A stretch of DNA of 64,000 nt. It comes from Sphingopyxis terrae subsp. terrae NBRC 15098 (GTDB lineage Bacteria > Pseudomonadota > Alphaproteobacteria > Sphingomonadales > Sphingomonadaceae). The stretch spans positions 1,116,001 through 1,180,000 of the forward strand of contig NZ_CP013342.1 in assembly GCF_001610975.1 (NCBI RefSeq), read 5' to 3'. The notes beneath the pieces are model-generated. The model had not been told where the DNA came from, did no database searches, and saw only the letters and a program-made list of their open reading frames with translations. Position numbers and translations under genes: made by a program. Positions 35,774 through 45,473 of this stretch are shown in pieces (position 1 is the first letter of the stretch; every line of letters begins with the position of its first letter).

Positions 35774-37360
35774 TTATTGCAGCGCGGATTTGACGAAATC
35801 GGCGGCGCGTTCGCCGATCATGATGCTCGGCGCATTGGTGTTGCCGCTGACGAGGCGGGGCATGATGCTCGCATCGGCAACCCACAGGCCATCGACGCCA
35901 TTCAGCTTCAGCGTCGGGTCGACAACGGCTTCGGCGTCGCTGCCCATGCGGCAGGTGCCCACCGGGTGATAGACGGTGTCGGCGCGGCTGCGGATCAGCG
36001 CGTCGAGCGCGGCGTCATCGTCGATATTCACCGGATGGCGATCGACCCCGGCATAGTCGGACAGCGGCGGCGCAGCGACGATGCGGTGCATCATCCGTAC
36101 CCCGGCGCGCAGCGTTGCCATGTCGCGGTCGTCGGTCAGGAAGCCGGGATCGATCAAGGGCGCCGCCGCTGCATCGGGCGAGGCGAGCGTCACGCTGCCC
36201 CGGCTTTCGGGGCGCAGGACGCAGGCGTGGCACGAAAAGCCATGCCCCTTCACCTTGGTACGACCATGATCCTCCAGCATCGCGGGAACGAAGTGGAACT
36301 GGATATCGGGCGCGGCGACGTCGGGCCGCGACTTCCAGAAGCCGCCCGCCTCGGCGAAGGGCGTGGTCATGATGCCGGTACGCCCGGTGCGATGTTCAAA
36401 GATCGCCTTCAGCATTCGCCAGCTGCCCGCCAGACTATCGCCGAAGGGGTCGCCCGAGCGCGTTTCCCAGCTCGACACATAGTCGATATGATCCTGCAGA
36501 TCGGCCCCCACCGCCGCACGGTCGGCGACCGGATCGATCCCCATCGCCTTCAGATGGGCGGCGGGTCCGATGCCCGACAGCATCAGCAGCTGCGGCGACC
36601 CGAAAGCACCGGCGGACAGGATCACCCCGCCCGCGGCGCGCAGCGTCTCGCGCGCTTTGCCGCGGCGGATCGCCACACCCGTCGCGCGGCCGTTTTCGAC
36701 GATGATTTTTTCGACCAGCGCGCCGGTGCGAATGGCGAAATTGGCGCGCCCGCGCAGCGGTTCGACATAGGCGCGCGCCGCCGACCAGCGCTCGCCGCCC
36801 TTCTGCGTCACCTGATACAGGCCAAAGCCTTCCTGCTGCGCGCCGTTGAAATCGGGGGTGCGCGGCAATTGCAGCGCCGCCGCGCTCTCGACGAAGCGGC
36901 GGCTCGTCACATTGGGCCAGCGCTGGTCCATCACGTTGAGCGGGCCGTCGCCGCCGTGCCATTGGTCGGCGCCGCGTTCATTGCCCTCGCTGCGCTTGAA
37001 ATAGGGCAGCACGTCGGCATAGCTCCACCCGCTCGCGCCAAGCGCCGCCCATTGGTCGTAATCGAAAGCGTGCCCGCGAATATAGATCATCGCGTTGATC
37101 GCGCTTGATCCGCCCAGCCCGCGCCCGCGCGGCTGATATCCTGTGCGGCCGTTCAGCCCCTTTTGCGGGAGCGTATCATATTGATAATTCGACTTCTTGG
37201 GGATGAAGGGCATGAAACCGGGCGTCTTCACCCACATATTGTCGTTCGATCCGCCGGCCTCGATCAGGCAGATACGCCGCGTGCCGTCCTCGGCAAGCCG
37301 CCCCGCCGCCGCGCTTCCGGCGCTGCCGCCGCCGATGACGATGATGTCGAACTGATCCAT
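35774..37360 (-). CDS. GMC family FAD-dependent oxidoreductase (choline dehydrogenase-like)
   Basis: 528 residues. The N-terminal dinucleotide-binding motif is FDIIVIGGGSAGSAAAGRLA. GMC signatures include GLGGSSAINAMIYIRG, SAGAFGSPQLLMLSGIG and the C-terminal catalytic HPVGTCRMGSD with NTNAPSIMIGERAADF. It oxidises an alcohol, but the substrate is unknown; choline or an aliphatic alcohol are options. A rough palindrome lies upstream (37400-37415). Confidence 0.94.
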   Translation of the reverse strand: MDQFDIIVIGGGSAGSAAAGRLAEDGTRRICLIEAGGSNDNMWVKTPGFMPFIPKKSNYQYDTLPQKGLNGRTGYQPRGRGLGGSSAINAMIYIRGHAFDYDQWAALGASGWSYADVLPYFKRSEGNERGADQWHGGDGPLNVMDQRWPNVTSRRFVESAAALQLPRTPDFNGAQQEGFGLYQVTQKGGERWSAARAYVEPLRGRANFAIRTGALVEKIIVENGRATGVAIRRGKARETLRAAGGVILSAGAFGSPQLLMLSGIGPAAHLKAMGIDPVADRAAVGADLQDHIDYVSSWETRSGDPFGDSLAGSWRMLKAIFEHRTGRTGIMTTPFAEAGGFWKSRPDVAAPDIQFHFVPAMLEDHGRTKVKGHGFSCHACVLRPESRGSVTLASPDAAAAPLIDPGFLTDDRDMATLRAGVRMMHRIVAAPPLSDYAGVDRHPVNIDDDAALDALIRSRADTVYHPVGTCRMGSDAEAVVDPTLKLNGVDGLWVADASIMPRLVSGNTNAPSIMIGERAADFVKSALQ

Positions 37361-37399
37361 AAAGCCGCTCCCCTCGCCACCCGATCGGTGGTCAATTGC

Positions 37400-37415
37400 G
37401 ACTTACATGAATGTC
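37400..37415. promoter_or_regulatory. Imperfect palindrome upstream of the GMC oxidoreductase
   Basis: GACTTACATGAATGTC is a partial dyad (12 of 16 positions symmetric) 40 bp before the GMC start. Its size suits a TetR- or MarR-type operator, but no regulator gene is adjacent. Confidence 0.25.
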
Positions 37416-37456
37416 ATTAGCCCGCGAGGCAAGCGCGTTGTCGCGGCGGGCGAGGA

Positions 37457-38374
37457 CTATTCCGCAGCCGGCTCCTCGGCGGGGCGCCCCCCTGCCCATC
37501 GCTCCTTGATCATGGCGCTGGTCATCCGGCTGCCGTCGTGGCTCCAGCCGGGTTCGCGCCAGATATAGGACAGCTTGTGCCGCCACGGCGCGCTCCACAC
37601 GTCTTTGGCGATCCCGACCCATTCGTGGACCGCCGCCCACAAAAGGTTGAAGCTGCCGAGCTGTTTGACGATGCCATAGCGAACCGGATCGTCGTCGCGT
37701 TCGGGAACGAAGCTGCCGAACATCCTGTCCCACACGATGAAGACCCCGGCATAGTTGGCGTCGAGGTAGCGCGGGTTGACGCCGTGGTGGACGCGGTGGT
37801 GCGATGGCGTGTTCATCACCGCCTCGAACCAGCGCGGCATCCGCCCGATCGCCTCGGTGTGAATCCAGAACTGGTAGATCAGGTTAAGCCCGCCGCAGAA
37901 GAAGACCATCGCGGGTGGAAAGCCGATCAGGAACAGCGGCAGACGGAACAGGAAAGCCAGGCTGAAAAAGCCGGTCCAGGTCTGCCGCAGCGCGGTCGAC
38001 AGATTATAATGCTGGCTCGAATGATGGATGACATGGCTCGCCCAGAACCAGCGGACGCGGTGCGCGCTGCGATGAAAGGCATAATAGGCCAGATCGTCGA
38101 GGACGAAGCAGAGGATCCACGCCCACCACCATTGTTTGAGCGCGATGCCGATGTCGAACAGGTGGAATTGATAGACCCACACCGCCATGCCGACGACCGC
38201 CGCGCCGACCGCTGCACCGGCCACTTGACTACCGGTACCAAGCAGAAGCGAGGTCAGCGTGTCGCGCGTTTCGTACCGGCTCTTGTCGCGGCGCAGCGAC
38301 ACGATCATCTCGGCGATCAGCAGCAGGATGAAGGCGGGCACCGCATAGGTCACCGGGTTGGGAAGATCATCCAT
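37457..38374 (-). CDS. Sterol desaturase / fatty acid hydroxylase family membrane protein
   Basis: 305 residues with four to five transmembrane segments. The histidine motifs of the di-iron hydroxylase superfamily are present: HRSAH, HVIHHSSQHYN and HRVHHGVNPRYLD. The enzyme hydroxylates or desaturates a lipid in the membrane. The ATG at 38374 overlaps the upstream small membrane protein gene by 8 bp. A separate family member may start at the left end of the window. Confidence 0.93.
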   Translation of the reverse strand: MDDLPNPVTYAVPAFILLLIAEMIVSLRRDKSRYETRDTLTSLLLGTGSQVAGAAVGAAVVGMAVWVYQFHLFDIGIALKQWWWAWILCFVLDDLAYYAFHRSAHRVRWFWASHVIHHSSQHYNLSTALRQTWTGFFSLAFLFRLPLFLIGFPPAMVFFCGGLNLIYQFWIHTEAIGRMPRWFEAVMNTPSHHRVHHGVNPRYLDANYAGVFIVWDRMFGSFVPERDDDPVRYGIVKQLGSFNLLWAAVHEWVGIAKDVWSAPWRHKLSYIWREPGWSHDGSRMTSAMIKERWAGGRPAEEPAAE

Positions 38375-38774
38375 GCGCCACATCCCGCATCCGCGCCGCC
38401 CAGACGCCCGCCTCTTTCCCGAGTTGCAGCGTCACCGACCCGAAGCTTCGCTCGGGCATCGTCAATGTCAGGAAATCCTTGTCGAGCCGCCCGACCACGG
38501 CGGCATCGACCGGCCGCGCCGCGAAATGATTGCCGTGCGCACGCACCAGCATCATCTGACCGGCGGCGTTGCGGACGATCGCCGCAAAGCCCGCGCGGTC
38601 GCGCGCGACCTCTACCCCTCCGAACCCCGTCTCGGCCTCGTCGGCAAGGCGGATCGCATGGGCGGCGTCGGCAATCCGCGGATCAGCGCCCAGACCCATG
38701 CGCTTGACCAGCCAGGCGACGAACAAGACCGCCACCAGCGATCCCGCGAGCTGGATGAGGTCGCTCACCGTCAT
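38367..38774 (-). CDS. Small membrane-anchored protein of unknown function
   Basis: 135 residues. One N-terminal transmembrane segment (LIQLAGSLVAVLFVAWLV) precedes a soluble part containing ADEAETGFGGVEVARDRAG, AAIVRNAAGQMMLVRAHGNH and LDKDFLTLTMPERSFGSV. No family is recognised with certainty. It overlaps the hydroxylase gene by 8 bp and lies 2 bp from the DUF442 gene, so the three are one unit. Confidence 0.75.
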   Translation of the reverse strand: MTVSDLIQLAGSLVAVLFVAWLVKRMGLGADPRIADAAHAIRLADEAETGFGGVEVARDRAGFAAIVRNAAGQMMLVRAHGNHFAARPVDAAVVGRLDKDFLTLTMPERSFGSVTLQLGKEAGVWAARMRDVAHG

Positions 38775-38776
38775 GG

Positions 38777-39205
38777 CTAACCTGCGAGCGCGTCCATCAT
38801 CGGCCGCAGCGCCGACAGATCATAGCCGCCGTTCGCGGCCGCATCGCACAGCATGTCGATATCGTCGCCGGCCCGCGCGCGCGTCAGCGCCCACAAATGC
38901 GTCGAGCGCGTGCCCGACCGGCAATAGGCGAGCACGGGCCCGGTTGCATCGCCCAGCAGCGTATCGAGCGCGTCGAGCTGCGGATGGCTGAACCCCGAAT
39001 GGCCGATCGGGATGGCGGCATAGGCCATTCCCTCGGCGGCGCAGGCATGCGCGATGGCATCGCCCTGCGGCGCACCCGGGTCCTCGCCGTCGGGGCGGTT
39101 GTTGACGATCATCGCAAAGCCAGCCGCCTTCGCCGCGGCGACGTCCTCGATGCTGATTTGCGGCGCGACCGAATAGGTCGGGGTCAAGGCTCGAAAGTCG
39201 CTCAT
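38777..39205 (-). CDS. DUF442 / TIGR01244 sulfur transferase or phosphatase
   Basis: 142 residues. The start MSDFRALTPTYSVAPQISIED and FAMIVNNRPDGEDPGAPQG match the family; the catalytic loop CRSGTRS is a CX5R protein-tyrosine-phosphatase-like site. Related domains fuse to beta-lactamase-like sulfur dioxygenases. It begins a three-gene unit with a small membrane protein and a lipid hydroxylase. Confidence 0.9.
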   Translation of the reverse strand: MSDFRALTPTYSVAPQISIEDVAAAKAAGFAMIVNNRPDGEDPGAPQGDAIAHACAAEGMAYAAIPIGHSGFSHPQLDALDTLLGDATGPVLAYCRSGTRSTHLWALTRARAGDDIDMLCDAAANGGYDLSALRPMMDALAG

Positions 39206-39280
39206 GCCGCGATCTATAAACCTGCGCCGATTGCTGACAAGCGTGAAGGTGGCAACAAGGTCGGGCGATAACGATCTCTC

Positions 39281-41056
39281 CTAGAACCGCCGGATCACCT
39301 CCAGAAAGGCATCGCCCCACGCTTCGAGCTTCTTGGCGCCGACGCCGGGAATTGACGCAAGGTCGCTGCGCGAGGCGGGACGCTCGCTCGCCATCGCGCG
39401 CAGCACCGCGTCGTGGAAGATCACATAGGGCGGCACGCCCGCCTCGCTCGCGAGATCGCGCCGCGTCGCACGCAGCGCATCGAACAGCGGGTCTCCGACC
39501 GGGTTCGCCGCCGCGCCGTCGCCGCGCCCGGCGCGCGACAGGCGGCGCGCGGGCGGCTCGGCCATCAGTACGGGCACCTCGCCCTTCATCACCGCGCGCC
39601 CGGTGGGGCCGAACATCAGCCCGCCATGTTCGGTCGCGGCCAGCGCCTCGCGCGCCATCAGGCTGCGCACCAGCGGTTTGATCAGCCGCGCATCCTCCCC
39701 CTCGACGATGCCGAACACCGACAATTTGTCATGGCCGCGCGCGGCAATGCGCTCGTCACGCCGCCCGGTGAGCACCGCCTCGACATGCCCCGCGCCATAG
39801 CTTTGCCCGGTTCGATAGACCGCCGACAAAAGCTTCTGCGCCAGCACCGTCGCATCGACCTGCTTCGGCGGGTCGATGCAATTGTCGCAATTGCCGCAGC
39901 GCAGCGGCGGGTTTTCGCCGAAGTGGCGCAGCAGCAGCGCGCGGCGGCACTCGACCGTCTCGACCAGCGCCGCGAGCGCATTGAGCCGGGCGCGCTCGCC
40001 CGCCAGCCGGCCTTCGGGCAAATCGCCCAGCCGCATCCGCGCCCGCGCGAAATCTTCGGCGCCCCACAGCATCAACGCCTCGGCGGGATCGCCGTCGCGC
40101 CCTGCGCGCCCGGTCTCCTGATAATAGCTCTCGATCGATTTCGGCAGCCCGGCATGCGCAACGAAGCGCACGTCGGGCTTGTCGATCCCCATGCCGAAGG
40201 CGACCGTCGCGGTGACGATGCCATCTTCCGAAGCGACGAAATCATGCTGCACCCGCGCGCGCCGTTCGGGATCGAGTCCGGCATGATAGGCCGCGACGCT
40301 GCGCCCGGTGGCGGCGGCGAGCTTCGCGGCCATCCGTTCGGTCCCGTCGCGCGTCGGACAATAGACGATCCCGGGTCCCGGATTGGCGGCGATGAATTCG
40401 GTAAGCTGTTTTGCCGGCGCGCCGCGCGGCGCGATGCGATAGCGAATGTTCGGTCGGTCGAACCCCGCGAGAATCAGCCCTTCGGCGGGGATGCCGAGCT
40501 GGACCAATATATCCTCGCGCGTGTGCTTGTCGGCCGTCGCGGTCAGCGCGAGCCGCGGCACCGCTGGAAAGGCGTCGAGCAGCGGGCGGAGCAGGCGATA
40601 GTCGGGGCGGAAATCATGCCCCCATTCCGAAACACAATGCGCTTCGTCGATCGCGAACAGCGCGGGCGCACGCGCCGCCACCAGCGACCGAAACCCCTCC
40701 CCCGTTGCCCGTTCGGGCGCGATGTAGAGGAGGTCGAGCTGTCCGTCGCGATAGGCCTGACGCGTGTCGGCGAAATCGGCATCGACGCTGGTGAGACTGG
40801 CGGCGCGAATCCCCGCCGCACGCGCACCGCGCAGCTGATCGTGCATCAGCGCGATCAGCGGCGATACGACGACGACACAGCCGTCGAGGGCCACAGCTGG
40901 AAGCTGGTAGGTCAGCGACTTGCCCGCGCCCGTCGGCATCACCGCCAGCGTATGCGCGCCCGCCATCACCCGCGCAACGACATCGGCCTGTCGCCCGCGA
41001 AAGGCGTCGAAACCGAATGTGGATTTGAGCAGGGGGAGAAGAGCGTCGGGAGACAT
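39281..41056 (-). CDS. recQ: ATP-dependent DNA helicase RecQ
   Basis: 591 residues. Walker A PTGAGKS is at residues 41-47. DEAH box with AIDEAHCVSEWGHDFRPDYR, motif VI QETGRAGRDGDP, four zinc-binding cysteines (ECRR, RCGNCDNC), then the RQC region and a C-terminal HRDC-like segment (RSDLASIPGVGAKKLEAWGD). It unwinds DNA in repair and recombination. Confidence 0.97.
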   Translation of the reverse strand: MSPDALLPLLKSTFGFDAFRGRQADVVARVMAGAHTLAVMPTGAGKSLTYQLPAVALDGCVVVVSPLIALMHDQLRGARAAGIRAASLTSVDADFADTRQAYRDGQLDLLYIAPERATGEGFRSLVAARAPALFAIDEAHCVSEWGHDFRPDYRLLRPLLDAFPAVPRLALTATADKHTREDILVQLGIPAEGLILAGFDRPNIRYRIAPRGAPAKQLTEFIAANPGPGIVYCPTRDGTERMAAKLAAATGRSVAAYHAGLDPERRARVQHDFVASEDGIVTATVAFGMGIDKPDVRFVAHAGLPKSIESYYQETGRAGRDGDPAEALMLWGAEDFARARMRLGDLPEGRLAGERARLNALAALVETVECRRALLLRHFGENPPLRCGNCDNCIDPPKQVDATVLAQKLLSAVYRTGQSYGAGHVEAVLTGRRDERIAARGHDKLSVFGIVEGEDARLIKPLVRSLMAREALAATEHGGLMFGPTGRAVMKGEVPVLMAEPPARRLSRAGRGDGAAANPVGDPLFDALRATRRDLASEAGVPPYVIFHDAVLRAMASERPASRSDLASIPGVGAKKLEAWGDAFLEVIRRF

Positions 41057-41117
41057 CGCTCGGGGCGATAGGGAAGATCGGGATCGAGGGAAACCCCAAC
41101 CGCGTCTTTGCCGGCGC

Positions 41118-42764
41118 TCAGGTTCTGGCCAGCATCGCGCGTTCGGCCATCCGCGTCGCGGTTTCGCGTTCCGCCATCACCACATGGTCGGCGCCGCGGC
41201 GGACGAGATCGCCCACCTCCTCGTCCGAATGGGCTCGCGCTACGATGACCAGCTGTGGGTTGATCGCCCGCGCGCGCCGCACGATCGCGCCCGCCTCGAC
41301 GCCTTCAGGGATGGCGATCAGCAGCGTCGCGGCGGTGTCGATCTTCGCTTGGCGCAGAACGCTTTCCTTGGTCGCGTCGCCGACGATCACCGTCGCCCCC
41401 GCGGCGCGGGCGGCGGCGGCCATATCCTTCTGATCTTCTATCACCACCAGCGCCTCGCCGCGCGAACAGAGCAGGTAACCGATATGGCTGCCGACGCGGC
41501 CGAAGCCGATCAGCACGGTGCGTGACGGCTCAGCCGCGGGCAACGCGGCCGCTTCTTCGGCAATATCGGGAAGATGCTCGGCGCGCACACGGCGAACGAC
41601 GAGCGTGAAGAAGATCGGGTTGAACAGGATCGACAGAATCGACCCCGCCAGGATCAGGTCGCGCGCCATGTCAGGCATGACCTTGAGCCCCACCCCCAGC
41701 CCGGCGAGGATGAAGGAGAATTCGCCGATCTGCGCCAGGCTGACCGAGATCGTCAGCGCGGTCTGCGTCGAATGACCGAAGGCGCGCACGATGGCAAAGG
41801 CCGCGAGCGATTTGCCCACGATGATGATCGCAACGGTCGCGAGCACCGGTACCGGATGCTCGATCAGCACCCAAGGGTCGAACAACATGCCGACCGAGAC
41901 GAAGAAGAGGACCGCAAAGGCGTCGCGCAGCGGCAGCGTTTCCTCGGCAGCGCGCCGCGAAAGCTGCGTCTCGCCCAGAATCATTCCGGCAAAAAAGGCG
42001 CCCAGCGCAAAGCTGACATCGAAGATCACCGCAGCACCGAAGGCGACCCCGAGCGCGGTCGCCAGTACCGCGAGCCGGAACAGCTCGCGCGAGCCAGAAT
42101 GGGCGACCCAGTGCAGTACCCACGGCAGGATACGGCGCCCGAGGACGAGCATCATCGCGACAAAACCCGCAACCTTCAGAAAGACGATCCCTGCCGACTG
42201 AAGCAAGGCGGCGCTGTCCCCCGCGCCGCCCTCGTCGCCGCGCGCGCCGAACATCGCGGGAAGCAGGACGAGCGCCAGCACCATTGCCAGATCCTCGACG
42301 ATCAGCCAGCCGACCGCGATCCGCCCCTTTTCGGTCTCGACCATGTCGCGCGCCTGGAGGGCGCGCAGCAGAACAACGGTACTCGCCACCGACAGCGCCA
42401 GACCGAAGATCAGGCTGCCGGCGAACGACCAGCCGAGCCACAGACCCAGCGCGGTCCCGAGCGCGGTCGCAGCAGCAATCTGCACGATCGCTCCGGGCAC
42501 CGCGATCCGGCGCACCGACAAGAGATCCTTGAGCGAGAAATGAAGGCCCACCCCGAACATGAGCAGGATCACGCCAATCTCCGCAAGCTGGAGCGCCAGC
42601 CCAGTGTCGGCGACGAAACCCGGCGTGAACGGCCCGACAAGAACGCCCGCCAGCAGATAGCCCGCAATTGGCGAAATGCGCAGCCGATGCGCCAGCGCAC
42701 CCATCAGAAATGCGACCACAAGGCCCGCGACGACGGTTCCGATCAAGCTTGTGTCATGCGGCAT
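41118..42764 (-). CDS. ybaL: CPA2 cation:proton antiporter with TrkA-N domain (YbaL/RosB type)
   Basis: 548 residues from ATG 42764 (MPHDTSLIGTVVAGLVVAF). Twelve or so transmembrane helices of the Kef/CPA2 type (ISPIAGYLLAGVLVGPFTPG, GVILLMFGVGLHFSLKDL) are followed by a cytoplasmic nucleotide-binding domain (VLIGFGRVGSHIGYLL). The layout matches E. coli YbaL, a K+ or Na+/proton antiporter. It may act in pH or potassium homeostasis. It stands 61 bp upstream of recQ. Confidence 0.93.
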   Translation of the reverse strand: MPHDTSLIGTVVAGLVVAFLMGALAHRLRISPIAGYLLAGVLVGPFTPGFVADTGLALQLAEIGVILLMFGVGLHFSLKDLLSVRRIAVPGAIVQIAAATALGTALGLWLGWSFAGSLIFGLALSVASTVVLLRALQARDMVETEKGRIAVGWLIVEDLAMVLALVLLPAMFGARGDEGGAGDSAALLQSAGIVFLKVAGFVAMMLVLGRRILPWVLHWVAHSGSRELFRLAVLATALGVAFGAAVIFDVSFALGAFFAGMILGETQLSRRAAEETLPLRDAFAVLFFVSVGMLFDPWVLIEHPVPVLATVAIIIVGKSLAAFAIVRAFGHSTQTALTISVSLAQIGEFSFILAGLGVGLKVMPDMARDLILAGSILSILFNPIFFTLVVRRVRAEHLPDIAEEAAALPAAEPSRTVLIGFGRVGSHIGYLLCSRGEALVVIEDQKDMAAAARAAGATVIVGDATKESVLRQAKIDTAATLLIAIPEGVEAGAIVRRARAINPQLVIVARAHSDEEVGDLVRRGADHVVMAERETATRMAERAMLART

Positions 42765-42916
42765 AGGGCAGCGTAAAAGCCACGAATGCGCATGGTCAAG
42801 CAACTCAAGCGATTTTGTTGCATTTTAGGGCTTGGTCGCGTGTAGGAAAGGCCGCTTTGGGATGGGGAGCGGACGTTTCGATTGCGAAGCCAATGCCCTC
42901 CGCATAGGGTTTCCCA

Positions 42917-43288
42917 ATGTGGCGGAATCTTATTGGGATATTGGTCCTGCCTTGGCTGGCTGGTTGCGGCCCCGCACTTGTTTGGGGTGGAAATGACGCC
43001 ACAAGGGAAAGATTGCTCAAGATTGTCCCAATCGGTTCGTCTGCCAAGAAGCTAGACGAGGCCGCGAAAACCAATGGCTGGAGGCTTAAGGTGCACGATA
43101 ACCGCACCTTTGCGAAAGGTAAGCCTCATTATTTTGGTAACGGATGCCAGACCGCAGGCGGCATAACGCGAGATTCTGTTGTGGCGGAATACGGGGTCCT
43201 CACGACATCGGTCCAAGCGGTATGGCTTTTCGATGAGAAGGAACATTTGCGTCGGGTGTGTGTGCGCAGAACGACAGACGCGCTGTAG
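42917..43288 (+). CDS. Small lipoprotein of unknown function
   Basis: 123 residues. The signal ends with lipobox LAGC (MWRNLIGILVLPWLAGC). The mature part has ATRERLLKIVPIGSSAKKL, CQTAGGITRD and VQAVWLFDEKEHLRRVCV. Base composition is visibly lower in GC than flanking genes, with codons rare elsewhere in the window, which hints at transfer. It resembles small SmpA/BamE-like or DUF lipoproteins in layout only; no family is assigned. Confidence 0.75.
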   Translation: MWRNLIGILVLPWLAGCGPALVWGGNDATRERLLKIVPIGSSAKKLDEAAKTNGWRLKVHDNRTFAKGKPHYFGNGCQTAGGITRDSVVAEYGVLTTSVQAVWLFDEKEHLRRVCVRRTTDAL

Positions 43289-43338
43289 GACGCGATGTCC
43301 ACAATCGGTCGCTAGCCGTTGAACCTATTATCGCGTTC

Positions 43339-43470
43339 GTGTCGAGCGAAGCCGAGACACCCATCGGCGCGACGCCTGGCCCGAGGAGCATCTCGACCTC
43401 GGCCAAAGGCCGTAGTTGGTCCTGAGCGCCTGCCAAGGCCCTCGAAGAGCTCGATGCGAACCGATCAGGA
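43339..43470. repeat. Cluster of sphingomonad-type palindromic repeats
   Basis: GTGTCGAGCGAAGCCGAGAC followed by AC (43339-43360) resembles the repeat GTGTCTCGACTTCGCTCGAC common in sphingomonads. A second degenerate unit (GGTCCTGAGCGCCTGCCAAG and CTCGAAGAGCTCGATGCGAA; 43418-43470) resembles the TTCGACAAGCTCAGGACGAA family. The rest of the 240-bp gap shows no gene. Confidence 0.5.
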
Positions 43471-43527
43471 TAGACCAGAAATTCCCCTTCCGTTCGAAAG
43501 CATGCGCCCGACTTCCATCCTCCCAGC

Positions 43528-45342
43528 CTAAACCGTGCCCTCTTCCTTTTCGGCCTGCTGACGCGCCCACATGTCGGCGTAGAGGCCGCGCATCGCGAGC
43601 AGTTGGTCGTGAGTCCCCGTTTCGGCGACGCGGCCGCGATCGAGAACGATGATGCGGTCGGCGCTCGTGACGGTCGACAGGCGATGCGCGATCACCAGCG
43701 TCGTGCGCCGTTCGGCGATCCGTTCGAGCGTGTCCTGAATCGCCGCCTCGGTCCGGCTGTCGAGAGCGCTCGTCGCTTCGTCGAGGATCAGGACCGGCGG
43801 ATTCTTGAGCAGGGTGCGCGCGATCGCGACGCGCTGCTTCTCGCCGCCCGACAATTTGAGCCCGCGCTCGCCGACTTCGGTCTCATAGCCCTGCGGCAGC
43901 ATAGCGATAAAGCCGTCGATTGCCGCGCCCTTCGCGGCCTCGGCGATCTCTTCGACGCGCGCATCGGCGCGGCCATAGGCGATATTATATCCGATGCTGT
44001 CGTTGAACAGCACCGTATCCTGCGGGACGATCCCGATTGCGGCGCGCAGGCTCTGCTGCGTTATCGCGCGGATGTCCTGCCCGTCGATCAGGATGCGGCC
44101 GCCCTGCGGATCGTAGAAGCGGAAGAGCAGCCGCGCGATTGTCGATTTGCCCGCGCCCGAAGGGCCGACAATAGCCAGCGTCTCGCCTGCGCCCAGCGCA
44201 AAGCTGACGCCGTTCAAAATGGTGCGGTCGGCCTCATAGCCGAAGACGACATTCTCGAACGCCACGGCACCGCCCGCGACGTGCAGCGCGGGGGCGCCCG
44301 GCGCGTCGGTGATCTCGCTCGGCGTGTCGATCAGGCGGAACATCGCCTCCATGTCGATCAGCCCCTGGCGGATCGTGCGATAGACCATGCCGAGCATGTC
44401 GAGCGGGCGGAAAAGCTGCGCGAGCAGCGTGTTGACGAGCACCACGTCGCCGACCGCGAAGATGCCGCGCGACCAGCCCCACACCGTGTAGCCCATCGCC
44501 CCCGCCATGGCGGCATTGGTGATGAAGCTCTGCCCGATATTGAGCCAGGCGAGGCTGTTCTCGCTTTTGACCGCGGCGCTCGCATATTGGCCCGCAACCT
44601 CGCGGTAGCGCGCCGTCTCGCGCCCCTCGGCGCCGAAATATTTGACCGTCTCGTAATTGAGCAGGCTGTCGACGCTGCGCCCGACGGTCAGCGTGTCGAG
44701 GTCGTTCATTCGCATCCTGAGCGCGGTGCGCCAGTCGGTCACCTTGCGCGTGAAGGCGATGTAGACGACGACCATCAGCGCAGTCGCCGCGGCAAGGCCG
44801 AGGCTGAATTTGGTCCAGAAGATGACGATGACCGCGGTCAGTTCGATGATTGTCGGCGCGATATTGAACAGCAGGAAATAGAGCATGGTGTCGATGCTCT
44901 TGGTTCCGCGCTCGATCACCTTTGTCACCTCACCCGTCCGCCGCGCGAGGTGGAAACGCAGCGACAGTGCATGCAGGTGAGTGAAGGTGGCGATCGCGAG
45001 TTCGCGCGTCGCATCCTGCCCGACGCGTTCGAAAACAACATTGCGCAGATTGTCGAACAGCACCCCGGCAAAGCGCGCGCCGGCATAGGCGACGACCAGC
45101 CCGATGGTCAGCGCGATGCCTTCCTGCATCCCCGGCGCCATACGGTTGATCGCCGCGCCATAGACGAAGCCCATCGACAGTTGCACCGCCTTTGACGCCA
45201 GCACCAGCAGCCCGGCCCCGATAATGCGCAACTTGTGCTCGCGATGCCCCGCCGGCCAAAGATAGGGCAGGAAGCGCCGCAGCGTCGCCAGGATCGGCGG
45301 CTCGCTGCGCGGGCTGGCGGAAGAAGCGGTGTCAGGCGGCAT
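43528..45342 (-). CDS. Atm1/HMT1-type ABC exporter (heavy metal / Fe-S related)
   Basis: 604 residues, a fused transmembrane-ATPase half transporter. The six-helix domain contains HLHALSLRFHLARRTGEVTK and ALRMRMNDLDTLTVGRSVDS, typical of Atm1/HMT1 proteins. The nucleotide-binding domain carries GPSGAGKST, LSGGEKQR and LILDEATSALD. Atm1-like bacterial proteins export glutathione-bound metals or a sulfur species. It probably functions as a homodimer. Confidence 0.93.
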   Translation of the reverse strand: MPPDTASSASPRSEPPILATLRRFLPYLWPAGHREHKLRIIGAGLLVLASKAVQLSMGFVYGAAINRMAPGMQEGIALTIGLVVAYAGARFAGVLFDNLRNVVFERVGQDATRELAIATFTHLHALSLRFHLARRTGEVTKVIERGTKSIDTMLYFLLFNIAPTIIELTAVIVIFWTKFSLGLAAATALMVVVYIAFTRKVTDWRTALRMRMNDLDTLTVGRSVDSLLNYETVKYFGAEGRETARYREVAGQYASAAVKSENSLAWLNIGQSFITNAAMAGAMGYTVWGWSRGIFAVGDVVLVNTLLAQLFRPLDMLGMVYRTIRQGLIDMEAMFRLIDTPSEITDAPGAPALHVAGGAVAFENVVFGYEADRTILNGVSFALGAGETLAIVGPSGAGKSTIARLLFRFYDPQGGRILIDGQDIRAITQQSLRAAIGIVPQDTVLFNDSIGYNIAYGRADARVEEIAEAAKGAAIDGFIAMLPQGYETEVGERGLKLSGGEKQRVAIARTLLKNPPVLILDEATSALDSRTEAAIQDTLERIAERRTTLVIAHRLSTVTSADRIIVLDRGRVAETGTHDQLLAMRGLYADMWARQQAEKEEGTV

Positions 45343-45473
45343 GAGCGCTCCATGTAGGGCGCCGGTCCCGCTTCGCCAAGCATGGGCGAAGACAATGCTC
45401 CCTTTTGCGTGAAAGGCGCGTGATTCCGGTCCGCCGCCGCCCGATCACGGGAATCGGGCGAGCGGGCATCCTG

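Noticed and set aside
39413..41071. Long open frame antisense to recQ
   Set aside because: Same codon-bias effect; recQ motifs on the other strand are complete.
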